This document shows positions 16,858-28,336 of a DNA stretch of 38,329 nt, piece by piece; position 1 is the stretch's first letter; each line of letters opens with the position of its first letter. A model generated the notes under the pieces. That model did no database searches. It worked only from the letters and a program-made list of their open reading frames with translations, and was not told the origin of the DNA. The position numbers were made by a program, and so were the translations under genes. The DNA lies in NCBI GenBank assembly GCA_020161015.1, contig JAIUOT010000001.1, positions 1-38,329 of the forward strand. Reading direction: 5' to 3'. The DNA comes from Actinomycetota bacterium. GTDB lineage: Bacteria > Actinomycetota > Actinomycetes > Propionibacteriales > Propionibacteriaceae.

Positions 16858-18600
16858 TCAGGCGCTGGCCAGCCACCGGCGCGCGAGCTGGATGCGCGCC
16901 TCGACCTGCTCCGTGGTGGCCTGCGCCAGCGGCGGGCCACCCGCCTCCCGGCGCAGGCCGGCGTGGACGTGGCTGTGGGGCACGCCCCTCACCCTCGCCA
17001 CCTGCGAGACCAGGCTGTTCAGCTCCCTGCGCCGACCTTCCAGCGCCCGGAAGAGGCTGACCTCCGCGGGCACCTTCTCCCGGCGATCCCTCCGGGACGC
17101 CCGGGCGAGTTGTCGGCGCTGGCGGTCGGCGAGCAGCACCGCCACCTGATCGGACTCCAGCAGCCCGGGCAACCCGAGGTAGTCCGCCTCGTCCGCGCTC
17201 GTCGGCTCGGCCTGGAGCCCGTAGGCGCGGGCGTCGAAGAGCACGTGGTCGAAGACCGCATTCGCCTCGAGGGTCTCCTGCTCGCCCTCGAGGTCGGCGG
17301 TCCGGCGGGTGCGGTTGGCCTCGGCGAGGAGCGCCTCCTCCTCGGCCCACAGCTCGTCGGCCTGCCGCGGACGGCCGAGGACGTGGTCGCGCTGGCGCTC
17401 GAGCGCGCCCGCGTGGGCGAGCAGGATCGGGACGGTGGGCAGGAAGACGCTCGCCAGCTCACCACGGCGACGGCTGCGGACGAAGCGGCCGACCGCCTGA
17501 GCGAAGAAGAGCGGGGTCGAGGTCGCCGTGGCGTACACGCCCACGGCGAGGCGCGGCACGTCCACACCCTCCGACACCATGCGCACAGCCACCATCCAGC
17601 GCTGGGTCGAGTCGGAGAACTCCTCGATGCGCCGGCTCGCACCGGGGTCGTCGGACAGGACGGTGGTCGGCGTCTCGCCGGTGATCGCTGCCAGGGCCCG
17701 CGCATACGCGCGGGCCTGTCTTTGGTCGCTGGCGATCACCAGTCCCCCCGCGTCCGGCACGTGCCGGCGCACCTCCTCCAGCCTCCGGTCCGCGGCCCGC
17801 AACACCGCGGGCATCCACTCCCCCGCCGGGTCGAGGGCGGTGCGCCACGCCTGGGCCGTGACGTCCTTGGTCAGCGGCTCCCCCAGCGTGGCCGCCAGTT
17901 CGTCGCCTGCCCGGGTCCGCCAGCGCATGCCGCCGCCGTAGGCGAGGAAGACCACCGGACGCACCACGTGGTCGCGCAGCGCGTCCGCGTAGCCGTAGGT
18001 GTAGTCCGGGACCGAGCGACGGGTGCCGTCGGGCTCCTCTGCGTACCGGACGAACGGGATCGGGGTCGCGTCCGACCGGAACGGCGTACCGGTCAGCGAC
18101 AGCCGCCGGGTGGCGAGGGCGAAGGCCTGCGCGACGGCTTCTCCCCAGCTCAGCGCGTCGCCGGCGTGGTGGATCTCGTCGAAGATCACCAGCGTCCGGG
18201 CACCCACCGTGCGGGTCTCGTAGGCATGCGTGGCGGCGGCCACCCCGGCGTAGGTCACCGCCTGGCCCTGGAACTGGCGCGAACGGCCGCGCAGCGTACC
18301 ACCCAGCCCGGGGTCCAGGCGCAGGCCAACCTTCGCCGCGGCATCGGCCCACTGCACCTTCAGGTGCTCGGTCGGGGTGACCACGATCACCTGCTCGATC
18401 GTGCGGGCCTCCAGCAGGTCGGTCGCCACACGCAACGCGAACGTGGTCTTGCCCGCGCCGGGGGTGGCGACGGCAAGGAAGTCGCGGGCTGCGAGCTCCC
18501 GGTAGCGGGCCAGCGCCTCCACCTGCCAGGCGCGCAGGCGGGCCGCCGTGCCCCAGGCGGCCCGTCCCGGGAACGCCGGGGACAGGTCGTCAATCGGCAC
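16858..18600 (-). CDS. DEAD/DEAH-box (SF2, XPB/RadD-like) helicase
   Basis: A 580-residue superfamily 2 ATPase. Motif I is ATPGAGKTT (Lys51), motif Ia VVTPTEHL, motif II DEIHH (from 141), motif III SLTGTPF, motif V-like MVSEGVDVPRLAVGV and motif VI QAVGRFVRSRRR. This pattern fits the XPB/type III restriction-like helicases of Actinobacteria that work on DNA. The last 170 or so residues form a charged region without an enzyme motif I recognise. The start is GTG at 18600, with GGGAGGTGAG just upstream, and it follows the VanZ-like gene by 3 nt. Its substrate and partner are unknown. It is likely read with gatB and the VanZ-like gene. Confidence 0.88.
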   Translation of the reverse strand: MPIDDLSPAFPGRAAWGTAARLRAWQVEALARYRELAARDFLAVATPGAGKTTFALRVATDLLEARTIEQVIVVTPTEHLKVQWADAAAKVGLRLDPGLGGTLRGRSRQFQGQAVTYAGVAAATHAYETRTVGARTLVIFDEIHHAGDALSWGEAVAQAFALATRRLSLTGTPFRSDATPIPFVRYAEEPDGTRRSVPDYTYGYADALRDHVVRPVVFLAYGGGMRWRTRAGDELAATLGEPLTKDVTAQAWRTALDPAGEWMPAVLRAADRRLEEVRRHVPDAGGLVIASDQRQARAYARALAAITGETPTTVLSDDPGASRRIEEFSDSTQRWMVAVRMVSEGVDVPRLAVGVYATATSTPLFFAQAVGRFVRSRRRGELASVFLPTVPILLAHAGALERQRDHVLGRPRQADELWAEEEALLAEANRTRRTADLEGEQETLEANAVFDHVLFDARAYGLQAEPTSADEADYLGLPGLLESDQVAVLLADRQRRQLARASRRDRREKVPAEVSLFRALEGRRRELNSLVSQVARVRGVPHSHVHAGLRREAGGPPLAQATTEQVEARIQLARRWLASA

Positions 18601-18603
18601 GGC

Positions 18604-19008
18604 TCACCTCCCGGATCGGCGCCACCGCAGCAGCAGCAGGACGGCGAGCCCGATCCCGGCCAGGTCGGCCAGGGCGTCGAAGGCGTCCCCGTCCCGGTAC
18701 GGGACGAACCGCCACTGGACCAGCTCGCTCACGACAGCGTGGACGGCGAACACCCCCGCCACCAACCCGACACGCCGGGTCAGCCGCCCGAGGAGGTACA
18801 CCGGCACCGCGAACAGAAGAACATGTACCACCTTGTCAGCGCCCGGTAGCCAGGGGAGCTCGAGGGTGCCCTGCGGGTCGCCGGGCAGGTACAGCGCCAC
18901 CAGGTGGACGGCGACCGCCAGGACGGCCAGCCACGGCAGCCAGCGCACCCACCGCGGGCCGCGATGGTCTGCCGACGGCCCGACGGGGGGCGGCGGTGCC
19001 TCAGCCAA
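18604..19008 (-). CDS. VanZ-like membrane protein
   Basis: A 134-residue membrane protein with about four helices. The segments [22 protein letters not shown] and [26 protein letters not shown] match the VanZ-like family, in which an acidic helix (here E-L-V-Q-W) and a D-x-x-D-x-x-x-N/D-x-x-G motif are conserved. The start is a TTG at 19008 that overlaps the end of gatB by 8 nt. An internal GTG before VRWLPWLAV would shorten it by about 19 residues and is an alternative. VanZ of the vancomycin clusters gives low-level teicoplanin resistance; most family members are uncharacterised. This is one of three VanZ-like genes in the window. Confidence 0.75.
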   Translation of the reverse strand: MAEAPPPPVGPSADHRGPRWVRWLPWLAVLAVAVHLVALYLPGDPQGTLELPWLPGADKVVHVLLFAVPVYLLGRLTRRVGLVAGVFAVHAVVSELVQWRFVPYRDGDAFDALADLAGIGLAVLLLLRWRRSGR

Positions 19009-20491
19009 GCTTCTGCAGGATGAGTTCGCGGACGCGGCCGGCGTCGGCCTGGCCGCGCATGTCCTTCATCACGGCGCCGATGAGCGCACCGGCGGCCTGG
19101 AGCTTGCCGTCCCGGATCCGGGCGGCCACGTCGGGATTCGCGGCGATGGCGGCGTCGACGGCCGCGGACAGCGCCCCGTCGTCGGACACCACGGCCAGCC
19201 CGCGGGCGGCCACGACGTCGGCCGGCGAGCCCTCACCGGCGAGGACACCGTCGATCACCTGGCGCGCGAGCTTGTCGTTCACCGTCCCGGCGTCCACCAG
19301 CGCCTGCACCTCGGCCACCTGCGCGGGCGTGATCGCCAGTGCCGCCAGGTCGACACCCGCCTCGTTCGCACGCCGGGCGAGCTCGGTCAACCACCACTTC
19401 CGCGCCGACTGCGGGGTCGCGCCGGCGGACACGGTGGCCTCGATGACGTCGAGGGCCCCGGCGTTGACCGCGTCCTGCATCTCCAGGTCGGTGTAGCCCC
19501 ACGCTGCCTGGAGCCGCTCGCGACGCACGTTCGGCAGCTCGGGGAGGGTCCCGCGCAGCTGCTCGACCCACTCGCGAGGGGGCGCGACGGGGACGAGGTC
19601 CGGCTCGGGGAAGTACCGGTAGTCCTCGGCCTGCTCCTTGGAGCGTCCCGGGGTGGTGTAGCCCTCCTCGTGCCAGTGGCGGGTCTCCTGGTGCACCCTG
19701 CCCCCGGAGGAAAGGAGGGCCGCCTGCCGCTGGATCTCGTAGGTGAGCGCGCGCTCGACACTGCGCAGCGAGTTGACGTTCTTCGTCTCGGTGCGCAGCC
19801 CGAACTGCGTGGCGCCCTTCGGCATCAGCGACACGTTCGCGTCGCAGCGCAGCGAGCCCTGCTCCATGCGGACGTCGGACACGCCGAGGCTGAGCATCAG
19901 GTCGCGCAGGAACGACACGTAGGCCTTCGCCACCTGCGGCGCCTTGGCGCCCGTGCCGGTGATCGGCCGGGTGACGATCTCGACCAGTGGGGTCCCGGCG
20001 CGGTTGTAGTCGACGAGGGAGTACTCGGCGTCGCCGATGCGGCCGCTGCTGCCGCCGGCGTGGACGAGCTTCCCCGCGTCCTCCTCCATGTGCGCGCGTT
20101 CGATCTCGATCCGGTACGTCTCCCCGTCCACCTCGAGGTCGATCCAGCCGTCGTGGGCGATCGGCTCGTCGTACTGCGAGGTCTGGAAGTCCTTGGTCAT
20201 GTCCGGGTAGAAGTAGTTCTTCCGGGCGAAGCGGCACCACGACGCGATCGAGCAGTTCAGCGCCAGCCCGATGCGGATCGCGGACTCGATGGCCTTGCCG
20301 TTGACCACCGGCAGCGACCCGGGCAGCCCCAGGCACACCGGACAGGTCTGGGTGTTGGGCTCCCCGCCGAAGGCGTTCGCGCAGCCGCAGAACATCTTGG
20401 ACGCGGTGTTGAGCTCCACGTGCACCTCGAGCCCGAGCACCGGGTCGTACGCGGCGAGGGCCTCATCGAAGTCCAGCAGGTCAGCGCTCAT
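19001..20491 (-). CDS. gatB: Asp/Glu-tRNA amidotransferase subunit B
   Basis: Subunit of the GatCAB complex, which amidates misacylated Glu-tRNA(Gln) and Asp-tRNA(Asn); GatB binds the tRNA and activates the acyl group. The 496 residues show [18 protein letters not shown] and [15 protein letters not shown] (the zinc cysteine pairs), [35 protein letters not shown] and the C-terminal tRNA-binding YqeY-like domain (about 345-496). The ATG overlaps the gatA stop (ATGA). The order gatC-gatA-gatB is standard. Confidence 0.98.
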   Translation of the reverse strand: MSADLLDFDEALAAYDPVLGLEVHVELNTASKMFCGCANAFGGEPNTQTCPVCLGLPGSLPVVNGKAIESAIRIGLALNCSIASWCRFARKNYFYPDMTKDFQTSQYDEPIAHDGWIDLEVDGETYRIEIERAHMEEDAGKLVHAGGSSGRIGDAEYSLVDYNRAGTPLVEIVTRPITGTGAKAPQVAKAYVSFLRDLMLSLGVSDVRMEQGSLRCDANVSLMPKGATQFGLRTETKNVNSLRSVERALTYEIQRQAALLSSGGRVHQETRHWHEEGYTTPGRSKEQAEDYRYFPEPDLVPVAPPREWVEQLRGTLPELPNVRRERLQAAWGYTDLEMQDAVNAGALDVIEATVSAGATPQSARKWWLTELARRANEAGVDLAALAITPAQVAEVQALVDAGTVNDKLARQVIDGVLAGEGSPADVVAARGLAVVSDDGALSAAVDAAIAANPDVAARIRDGKLQAAGALIGAVMKDMRGQADAGRVRELILQKLG

Positions 20492-22014
20492 CGTCCGTCC
20501 CCCACCTTCAGGTACGCCCCGGCCGGCGAGGTCGCGAGCTGGTCGAGCAGGCCGCCTCCCCAGCGGCTGGCGAGTTCACGTTCCAGCGCCGCACCGACCC
20601 GGTAGAGCCGGTCGTCCGCCAGCGGCGGGGCCATCACCTGGAAGCCGACCGGCAGGCCGTCGTCGAGGCTCAGCCCGCACGGGATGGACGCCGCGCAGTT
20701 GCCCGCGAGGTTGGACGGGATCGTGCACAGGTCGGCCTTGTACATCGCCAGCGGGTCGTCGACCCGCTCGCCGATCGTGAAGGCCGTGGTCGGGGTGGTC
20801 GGCGAGACGAGGACGTCCACCTGCGCGAACGCGGCGTCGAAGTCCCTGGAGATCAGCGTGCGCACCTTCTGCGCCGACCCGTAGTAGGCGTCGTAGTAGC
20901 CCGACGACAGCGCATAGGTGCCGATGATGATGCGTCGCTTGGCCTCGGCGCCGAAGCCGGCGCCGCGCGTGAGGTTCATCACCTCTTCGACCCCGTTCAC
21001 ACCATCGTCGCCGACGCGCAGGCCGTACCGCATCGCGTCGAACCGGGCGAGGTTGCTCGACACCTCGCTGGGCATGATCAGGTAGTAGGCGGGCAGCGCG
21101 TACTCGAAGTTCGGGCACGAGACCTCGACGATCTCCGCGCCGAGTCCTTCCAGCACCGCCAGTGCCTCCGCGAACCGCTGTTCGACGCCCGGCTGGTAGC
21201 CCTCGCCACCGAATTCACGCACGACGCCGATCCGCATGCCCGCCACGTCGCCGCTGCGGGCGGCCCCGATCACGTCCGGGACGGGGGCGTTGATCGAGGT
21301 GGAGTCGCGCGGGTCCCAGCCGGCGATGACGCTGTGCAGCAGGGCCGCGTCCAGCACGGTACGCGCACAGGGCCCGGGGGTGTCGAGCGAGGACGCCATG
21401 GCCACCACCCCGTAGCGGGACGTGGCGCCGTAGGTGGGCTTCACGCCGACGGTGCCGGTGACCGAGGCGGGCTGGCGGATCGAGCCGCCGGTGTCCGTGC
21501 CGATCGCAAGGGGTGCCTCGAACGCCGCGAGCGCCGCGGCGGAGCCGCCGCCCGAGCCTCCGGGGATCTTCGTGGTGTCCCACGGGTTGTGGGTGGTGAA
21601 GTAGCCCGAGTTCTCCGTGGAGGAACCCATCGCGAACTCGTCCATGTTGGTCTTGCCCAGCACCACGACCCCGGCGTCGAGCAGGCGCTCGGTGATCGTG
21701 GAGTTGTACGGCGGGATCCACCCCTCGAGGATGCGCGAGCCGCAGGTGGTGGGCGCCCCGGTCATCGTGAAGATGTCCTTCATCGCGAGCGGGATGCCGG
21801 CGAGCGGGCCGAGTTCCTCGCCGGCCGCACGCCGTGCGTCCACGGCGTCGGCCGCGGCGAGGGCGCGCTCGCCGTCCACGTGCAGGAAGGCGCGGACGCT
21901 GCCGTCCACGGCGTCGATCTGGTCGAGGTGGGCCTGGGCCACCTCACGGGCGCTCACCTCGCCGGAGGCGAGCAGGTCGGACAGGCCGGCAGCCGTCGCG
22001 CGCAGGATGCTCAT
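20488..22014 (-). CDS. gatA: Asp/Glu-tRNA amidotransferase subunit A (amidase)
   Basis: Amidase-signature subunit that releases ammonia from glutamine for GatB. The catalytic triad is visible: Lys79 in LAMKDIF, cis-Ser154 in [11 protein letters not shown] and the nucleophile Ser178 in [12 protein letters not shown]. The 508-residue length is normal. It overlaps gatC by 4 nt and gatB by 4 nt, giving a tightly coupled operon. Together with gatB, it implies that the organism lacks a glutaminyl-tRNA or asparaginyl-tRNA synthetase, or both; the window itself does not show this. Confidence 0.98.
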   Translation of the reverse strand: MSILRATAAGLSDLLASGEVSAREVAQAHLDQIDAVDGSVRAFLHVDGERALAAADAVDARRAAGEELGPLAGIPLAMKDIFTMTGAPTTCGSRILEGWIPPYNSTITERLLDAGVVVLGKTNMDEFAMGSSTENSGYFTTHNPWDTTKIPGGSGGGSAAALAAFEAPLAIGTDTGGSIRQPASVTGTVGVKPTYGATSRYGVVAMASSLDTPGPCARTVLDAALLHSVIAGWDPRDSTSINAPVPDVIGAARSGDVAGMRIGVVREFGGEGYQPGVEQRFAEALAVLEGLGAEIVEVSCPNFEYALPAYYLIMPSEVSSNLARFDAMRYGLRVGDDGVNGVEEVMNLTRGAGFGAEAKRRIIIGTYALSSGYYDAYYGSAQKVRTLISRDFDAAFAQVDVLVSPTTPTTAFTIGERVDDPLAMYKADLCTIPSNLAGNCAASIPCGLSLDDGLPVGFQVMAPPLADDRLYRVGAALERELASRWGGGLLDQLATSPAGAYLKVGDGR

Positions 22015-22307
22015 GCGTCCTCCGCCAGGATGCGCGGGACGCGGAAGCGCCCGTCCTCGACGGCGGGAGCGGCGGCCAGCACGGCGTCGCGGGCCAGCGA
22101 CGGCGTGACGACGTCCTCGCGGAACACGTTCGTCAACGGGAGTGCGTGGGAGGTCGGGGGGACGTCGGCCCCGGCCACCTCGGTCACCCGAGCGACCGAC
22201 TGGAGGATGACGTCCAGTTGCGGGGCCAGGCGGGCGAGTTCTTCATCGGTGAGCCGGATCCGGGCGAGTTCGCCGAGCCGGGCCACGTCGGCAGCGGTCA
22301 AAGCCAA
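22011..22307 (-). CDS. gatC: Asp/Glu-tRNA amidotransferase subunit C
   Basis: Small stabilising subunit of GatCAB, 98 residues. It has the family pattern [25 protein letters not shown] near the N-terminus and the C-terminal [12 protein letters not shown], which matches the conserved xxGxFxVPRVL ending. The start is TTG at 22307, preceded by AGGAG at a 6-7 nt distance. It heads the gatCAB operon; the upstream 316 nt hold a structured repeat array. Confidence 0.95.
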   Translation of the reverse strand: MALTAADVARLGELARIRLTDEELARLAPQLDVILQSVARVTEVAGADVPPTSHALPLTNVFREDVVTPSLARDAVLAAAPAVEDGRFRVPRILAEDA

Positions 22308-22368
22308 GGTGCACTCCTGTAGCGGGCACGGGGTTCCCCCCGCGGCGTCTCACTCTAGACGAGGAGTC

Positions 22369-22521
22369 AGTTCAGGCGCGCCAGCGCCTGAACTGCGACG
22401 AGTCTTGACGAGCGGTGAGGCACGAACCGCGAGGAACAGATGACGACGTCCCGTGGTCGCGTCAGCGACCGCGGGCGGAGGCATCTTGACGAGCGGTGAG
22501 GCACGAACCGCGCGGAACAGA
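22369..22521. repeat. Two tandem 72-nt structured repeat units
   Basis: Within the 316-nt gap 22308-22623 lie two units of identical layout. Each has an 11-bp perfect or near-perfect stem with a 4-nt loop, an 8-nt spacer and a 38-nt core. Unit 1 is 22369-22440: arms AGTTCAGGCGC and GCGCCTGAACT, loop GCCA, core 22403-22440. Unit 2 is 22450-22521: arms CCCGTGGTCGC and GCGACCGCGGG (one G-T pair), loop GTCA, core 22484-22521. The cores differ at one of 38 bases; each begins TCTTGACGAGCGG and contains its own small GCGGT/ACCGC stem. The stems differ in sequence yet both pair. A 13-nt direct repeat, AGACGAGGAGTCA, lies at 22357-22369 and 22519-22531. No other copy occurs in the window and no gene fits here. 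Confidence 0.85.
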
Positions 22522-22585
22522 CGAGGAGTCACGTCGTGAAGCCGGTGCCCCTGCGCGAAAATGCCCCCGCGATCCCCGGACCGGT

Positions 22586-22617
22586 TTGACACCCCTGTAA
22601 CACCGATAGGCCAGACT
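22586..22617 (+). promoter_or_regulatory. Weak promoter candidate for the ACT-domain gene
   Basis: TTGACA at 22586-22591 is a consensus -35 box. CAGACT at 22612-22617 ends 6 nt before the GTG at 22624 and resembles the leaderless -10 boxes seen elsewhere. The spacer between them is 20 nt, longer than the usual 16-18, so the pair may not act together. Confidence 0.3.
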
Positions 22618-22623
22618 GACCGC

Positions 22624-23244
22624 GTGTTCCTGATGCGTGTGGTCCTCCCCGACCGGCCCGGTTCCCTGGGTGCGGTCGCGACAGCCATGGGCACCGTGGG
22701 TGCCGACATCAACGCCGTGGAGATCGTGGAGAAGTACGAGGGCTACGCGATCGACGACTTCATGCTGGAGCTCCCGGCGGGGGCGGCTCCCGACTCGCTG
22801 ATCACGGCCTGCACGTCGGTGCAGGGGGTGGAGGTCGTCTGGCTGTCCCACTATCCCGAGGCGTGGGGCCTCCAGGCCGATGTCGACGTGCTGAACGCGA
22901 TGACCGAGGAGCCGGAGAAGGCAGAGGCGATCCTCACCCTCGAGGCGCCGGAGGTCTTCCGTGTCACCTGGGCGGTCCTGGTCGACCGGGTGAACCACCG
23001 CGTCCTGGCCCAGACCACGCTCGCCCCGGACCTGGACGACACCGGCATCCGGGCGCTGGGCGATCTCGACGCGGTGCGGGACGGCGAACTGCCCGACGGT
23101 TGGCTGCCCGGCTGGGGCGAGACCCTCATCGCCGTGGCGCCGTTCCGGAGCGATGCGAGCATCGTGCTCGCGCGGCGCGGGGGCCCGGAGTTCCTGAAGT
23201 CAGAGCTCGCCCGCCTGCGGCATCTCGCCGCGCTCGCCTTCTGA
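22624..23244 (+). CDS. ACT-domain amino-acid-binding protein
   Basis: A 206-residue protein with an N-terminal ACT domain (VFLMRVVLPDRPGSLGAVATAMGTVGADINAVEIV in the first 35 residues), the small-molecule-binding fold that senses amino acids in metabolic enzymes. The C-terminal half (about 95-206) has no enzyme signature that I recognise and may be a sensor or regulatory domain. Such proteins are found next to gatC and ligA in several actinobacterial genomes. The start is uncertain: GTG at 22624 keeps VFLM, and an ATG 9 nt later is possible. It is divergent from gatC across the repeat array and convergent with the small gene that follows, with 9 nt between stops. Confidence 0.82.
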   Translation: MFLMRVVLPDRPGSLGAVATAMGTVGADINAVEIVEKYEGYAIDDFMLELPAGAAPDSLITACTSVQGVEVVWLSHYPEAWGLQADVDVLNAMTEEPEKAEAILTLEAPEVFRVTWAVLVDRVNHRVLAQTTLAPDLDDTGIRALGDLDAVRDGELPDGWLPGWGETLIAVAPFRSDASIVLARRGGPEFLKSELARLRHLAALAF

Positions 23245-23253
23245 CGGGGTCGC

Positions 23254-23457
23254 TCAGCGGATCAGCGTGTAGATCCAGTAGCCGTACCCGCAGACGGCCG
23301 CGATGGCGAGGACGAACGCGAGGATCGCCCACCACCGGGCACGCTTCTTCTTGCGCGTCGGCGGCACGTCCAGCGGACCCCACTCGCCCATCTGCGGGCG
23401 GACCCGCGGCGGGGCACCCACGTTCAGGTTGAGATCGGAGTTCAGGCCTTCGGGCAC
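23254..23457 (-). CDS. Small single-helix membrane protein, function unknown
   Basis: A 67-residue protein with a polar, proline-containing N-terminal half, a basic patch KKKRARWW and one hydrophobic helix (about 42-64) ending in YTLIR. The topology is probably N-terminus inside. The GTG at 23457 is preceded by TAGGAT ending exactly 6 nt upstream and no ribosome binding site, which suggests a leaderless transcript with its promoter in the 21-nt gap after ligA. I do not recognise a characterised family. Small proteins of this kind are frequent beside ligA in Actinobacteria. Confidence 0.7.
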   Translation of the reverse strand: MPEGLNSDLNLNVGAPPRVRPQMGEWGPLDVPPTRKKKRARWWAILAFVLAIAAVCGYGYWIYTLIR

Positions 23458-23463
23458 GGCTTC

Positions 23464-23469
23464 ATCCTA
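23464..23469 (-). promoter_or_regulatory. Probable leaderless -10 box for the 67-residue protein
   Basis: On the minus strand TAGGAT (from 23469 to 23464) ends 6 nt before the GTG at 23457. It lies between the ligA stop and this gene, which argues that the small gene has its own promoter rather than only reading through from ligA. Confidence 0.5.
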
Positions 23470-23478
23470 GGGGCCGCC

Positions 23479-26183
<2,705 letters not shown>

Positions 26184-26184
26184 G

Positions 26185-27204
26185 CTACGCGAGTTCGGCC
26201 TCGACCTGGGCAGCGGCACGGGCGAGCACGTCGAACCCGCGAGCGGCCTCCGCCGGCGTCCACCCGGCCAGCCCGCATGCGGGGGTGAGCACCAGCGCGC
26301 CGGACACCGCGTCCGTGGCCCCGATCCGGTCCAGCGCCTCCAGTGCCCGCCTGCGGACGGCGTCGACGCCGGCCGGACGCGGGTCTCCGCCGGTCGGCAG
26401 GCACCCGAGGTAGAGGGTGGCACCGGCGTCGGCGGCGCCGGCGAGCGCGTCCCAGTCGGGTGCGACGAGTTGGTCGAGGTCGACGGAGATGCCGTCGAAG
26501 CCGGCGGCGGTCGAATGTCCGTACAGCAGCGACGGCAGCGGCCAGCCGCCGTCCCACCGCGCGCAGCTGTGCAGGACGGTCGGCACGGTCAGGCCTCGAC
26601 GCGCCGGCTCGGCGGTGACCCAGGACAGTGCCCGGCAGAGCTCGGGCAGGTCGATCGAGCGGTGCCGGAAGAACCCGCCCGGCGTGGGGACCGCGCCCGC
26701 GGCGACGGCCGGCAGCGACGGCTCGTCCACCTGGAGCACCAGGTCGACGCCGGGCAGGCGACGGCGGAGGTCGGCCAGCAGGTCGCCGACCCCTTCGGCC
26801 ACGGACTGCGCGAGGTCGCGGCGGGCGCCCGGATCGGCCAGGACGCGGCCGGCGTGGGCGACGCCGACCGCAGCGGCGAGCGTCCAGGGGCCGGTCACGG
26901 CCACCTTGAACCGTCCGGTGTAGCCGTGCGCCGCCTCCTCGAGCTGGTCGAGGTCGTCGCGCCACGTGGCGCGGCTGCGACGCTGGTCGACCCCCGGCGC
27001 GTCGGCCAGGCGCCACTCCCCTGCCGAGAGCTCCGCGGGCAGCCCAGCGGGGAGCCCGAGCCCGCGCCCGATCATGGACGCCCAGGGCCCGCGCGCGGGC
27101 AGTTCGGGGAGGTAGGGCAGGTCGGGGACCTTGTCGAAGGTCATCCGCGCGGCAGCGGCGAGGTCGGTTCCGGGAAGGGAGCCGAGCCCGGTGAAGGTCA
27201 CCAT
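26185..27204 (-). CDS. MetE-like (UROD/MetE superfamily) protein
   Basis: A 339-residue protein similar to the C-terminal catalytic barrel of cobalamin-independent methionine synthase, without the N-terminal half (full MetE is about 750 residues). Seen: the start TFTGLGSLPGTD, LQVDEPSLP (Asp160-Glu161), LHSC with His212 and Cys214 as in the zinc-binding H-x-C motif of MetE, and Cys310 in LTPACGLAGW as in its last zinc ligand. The glutamate ligand of MetE appears as an aspartate-rich ISVDLDQL. Zinc binding and a methyl transfer or thiol-related role are therefore plausible; the substrate is not known. It overlaps the mnmA stop by 1 nt (TGATG), so the two are translationally coupled, a neighbourhood conserved in many actinobacteria. 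Confidence 0.85.
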   Translation of the reverse strand: MVTFTGLGSLPGTDLAAAARMTFDKVPDLPYLPELPARGPWASMIGRGLGLPAGLPAELSAGEWRLADAPGVDQRRSRATWRDDLDQLEEAAHGYTGRFKVAVTGPWTLAAAVGVAHAGRVLADPGARRDLAQSVAEGVGDLLADLRRRLPGVDLVLQVDEPSLPAVAAGAVPTPGGFFRHRSIDLPELCRALSWVTAEPARRGLTVPTVLHSCARWDGGWPLPSLLYGHSTAAGFDGISVDLDQLVAPDWDALAGAADAGATLYLGCLPTGGDPRPAGVDAVRRRALEALDRIGATDAVSGALVLTPACGLAGWTPAEAARGFDVLARAAAQVEAELA

Positions 27205-28280
27205 CAGGCGGCCGTCCCCGCGATGGTGCACGCTCCCACCACGCGGTCGCCGTCGTAGGCCACCGCGGCCTGTCCGGGCGCGATCCCGTAGGCCGGTTGG
27301 TCGAGGGAGATCCGGAGACCGCCGTCCGTCGCGGTGACGAGCGCGGGCAGGGCCTCGCCGTGGGCGCGCACCTGCACGAGCCCGCGCCAGGAGCCGTCCA
27401 CCGGGGACTCCGTCCAGGTGGGCCGGATCCCCTCGATGACCCGGACGGCCAGCGCGGTCCGGGGCCCGACGGTGACAGTGTTCGCGGCCGGATCCACGCC
27501 CACCACGTACCGGGGTCTCCCGTCCTCGGCGGGGACGGACAGGTGGAGTCCGTGCCGCTGGCCGACCGTGAACTGGTGCGTGCCGCTGTGGGCGCCCACG
27601 ACCTGCCCCTCGAGGTCGACGACGTCTCCGGCGCGTCGCCCGAGCCGGGAGTGCAGGAACCCTGCCGTGTCGCCGGTGGGGATGAAACAGATGTCGTGGC
27701 TGTCCGGCTTCTTCGCCAGGCTGAGCCCGCGGGCCGCGGCCTCGGCACGCACCCCGGCCTTGGCGGTGTCCCCGCCGAGCGGGAACAGCGAGTGGCGCAA
27801 CTGGTCGGCGTCCAGCACCCCCAGCACGTAGGACTGGTCCTTGGCCGGCTCGGCGGCCCGGTACAGCGACATCCGATCGCCGTCGCGCTCCAGTCGCGCG
27901 TAGTGCCCGGTGGCGACGGCGTCGAAGCCGAGGGCTCGTCCGCGCTCGAGCACCGCGGCGAACTTGATCTTCTCGTTGCAGCGCAGGCACGGGTTGGGCG
28001 TGCGCCCGGCCGCGTACTCGCTGACGAAGTCCGCGACCACGTCGGCGGCGAAGCGCTCGGCGAAGTCCCACACGTAGAACGGGATGCCGAGGACGTCGGC
28101 GGCGCGCCGGGCATCGTGGGAGTCCTCCAGCGAGCAGCACCCCCGCGCCCCGCTGCGGTAGGCCTCGGGGTTCTTCGACAGGGCGAGGTGCACGCCGACG
28201 ACGTCGTGTCCCGCGTCCACCAGGCGCGCCGCGGCCACGGCCGAGTCGACGCCGCCGGACATCGCCGCCAGCACCCGCAT
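27204..28280 (-). CDS. mnmA: tRNA 2-thiouridylase
   Basis: Adds sulfur at U34 of Lys, Glu and Gln tRNAs, using ATP and persulfide from a cysteine desulfurase. The 358-residue protein has the PP-loop SGGVDS (8-13), the catalytic Cys98 in [12 protein letters not shown] and its partner Cys198 in [11 protein letters not shown], plus TGHYARL and [11 protein letters not shown] strong ribosome binding site, GGAGGAGG, lies about 7 nt before the ATG at 28280. The sulfur donor is probably made by the cysteine desulfurase three genes upstream in the same operon direction. Confidence 0.97.
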   Translation of the reverse strand: MRVLAAMSGGVDSAVAAARLVDAGHDVVGVHLALSKNPEAYRSGARGCCSLEDSHDARRAADVLGIPFYVWDFAERFAADVVADFVSEYAAGRTPNPCLRCNEKIKFAAVLERGRALGFDAVATGHYARLERDGDRMSLYRAAEPAKDQSYVLGVLDADQLRHSLFPLGGDTAKAGVRAEAAARGLSLAKKPDSHDICFIPTGDTAGFLHSRLGRRAGDVVDLEGQVVGAHSGTHQFTVGQRHGLHLSVPAEDGRPRYVVGVDPAANTVTVGPRTALAVRVIEGIRPTWTESPVDGSWRGLVQVRAHGEALPALVTATDGGLRISLDQPAYGIAPGQAAVAYDGDRVVGACTIAGTAA

Positions 28281-28336
28281 GCGCGCACCTCCTCCGACGT
28301 CGGGCCCCCAGGACCCGATGAGTCTACGTCCGGGCC

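Noticed and set aside
22403-22521. CRISPR-like pattern: two 38-nt repeats separated by 43 nt
   Set aside because: Only two copies exist, the spacer contains a palindrome with the same layout as the one before copy 1, and no cas genes are present. It is better explained as a structured repeat.
22350-22712. Open frames through the repeat array with repeated peptides such as AVRASPLVK
   Set aside because: The repeated peptide just reflects the duplicated DNA core; there is no ribosome binding site and no family similarity. Not called as a gene.
26185-28140. A 651-residue frame joining the MetE-like protein to sequence within mnmA
   Set aside because: The upstream part is out of frame with mnmA and lacks any motif. 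The ATG at 27204 sits on the mnmA stop and matches the family start.
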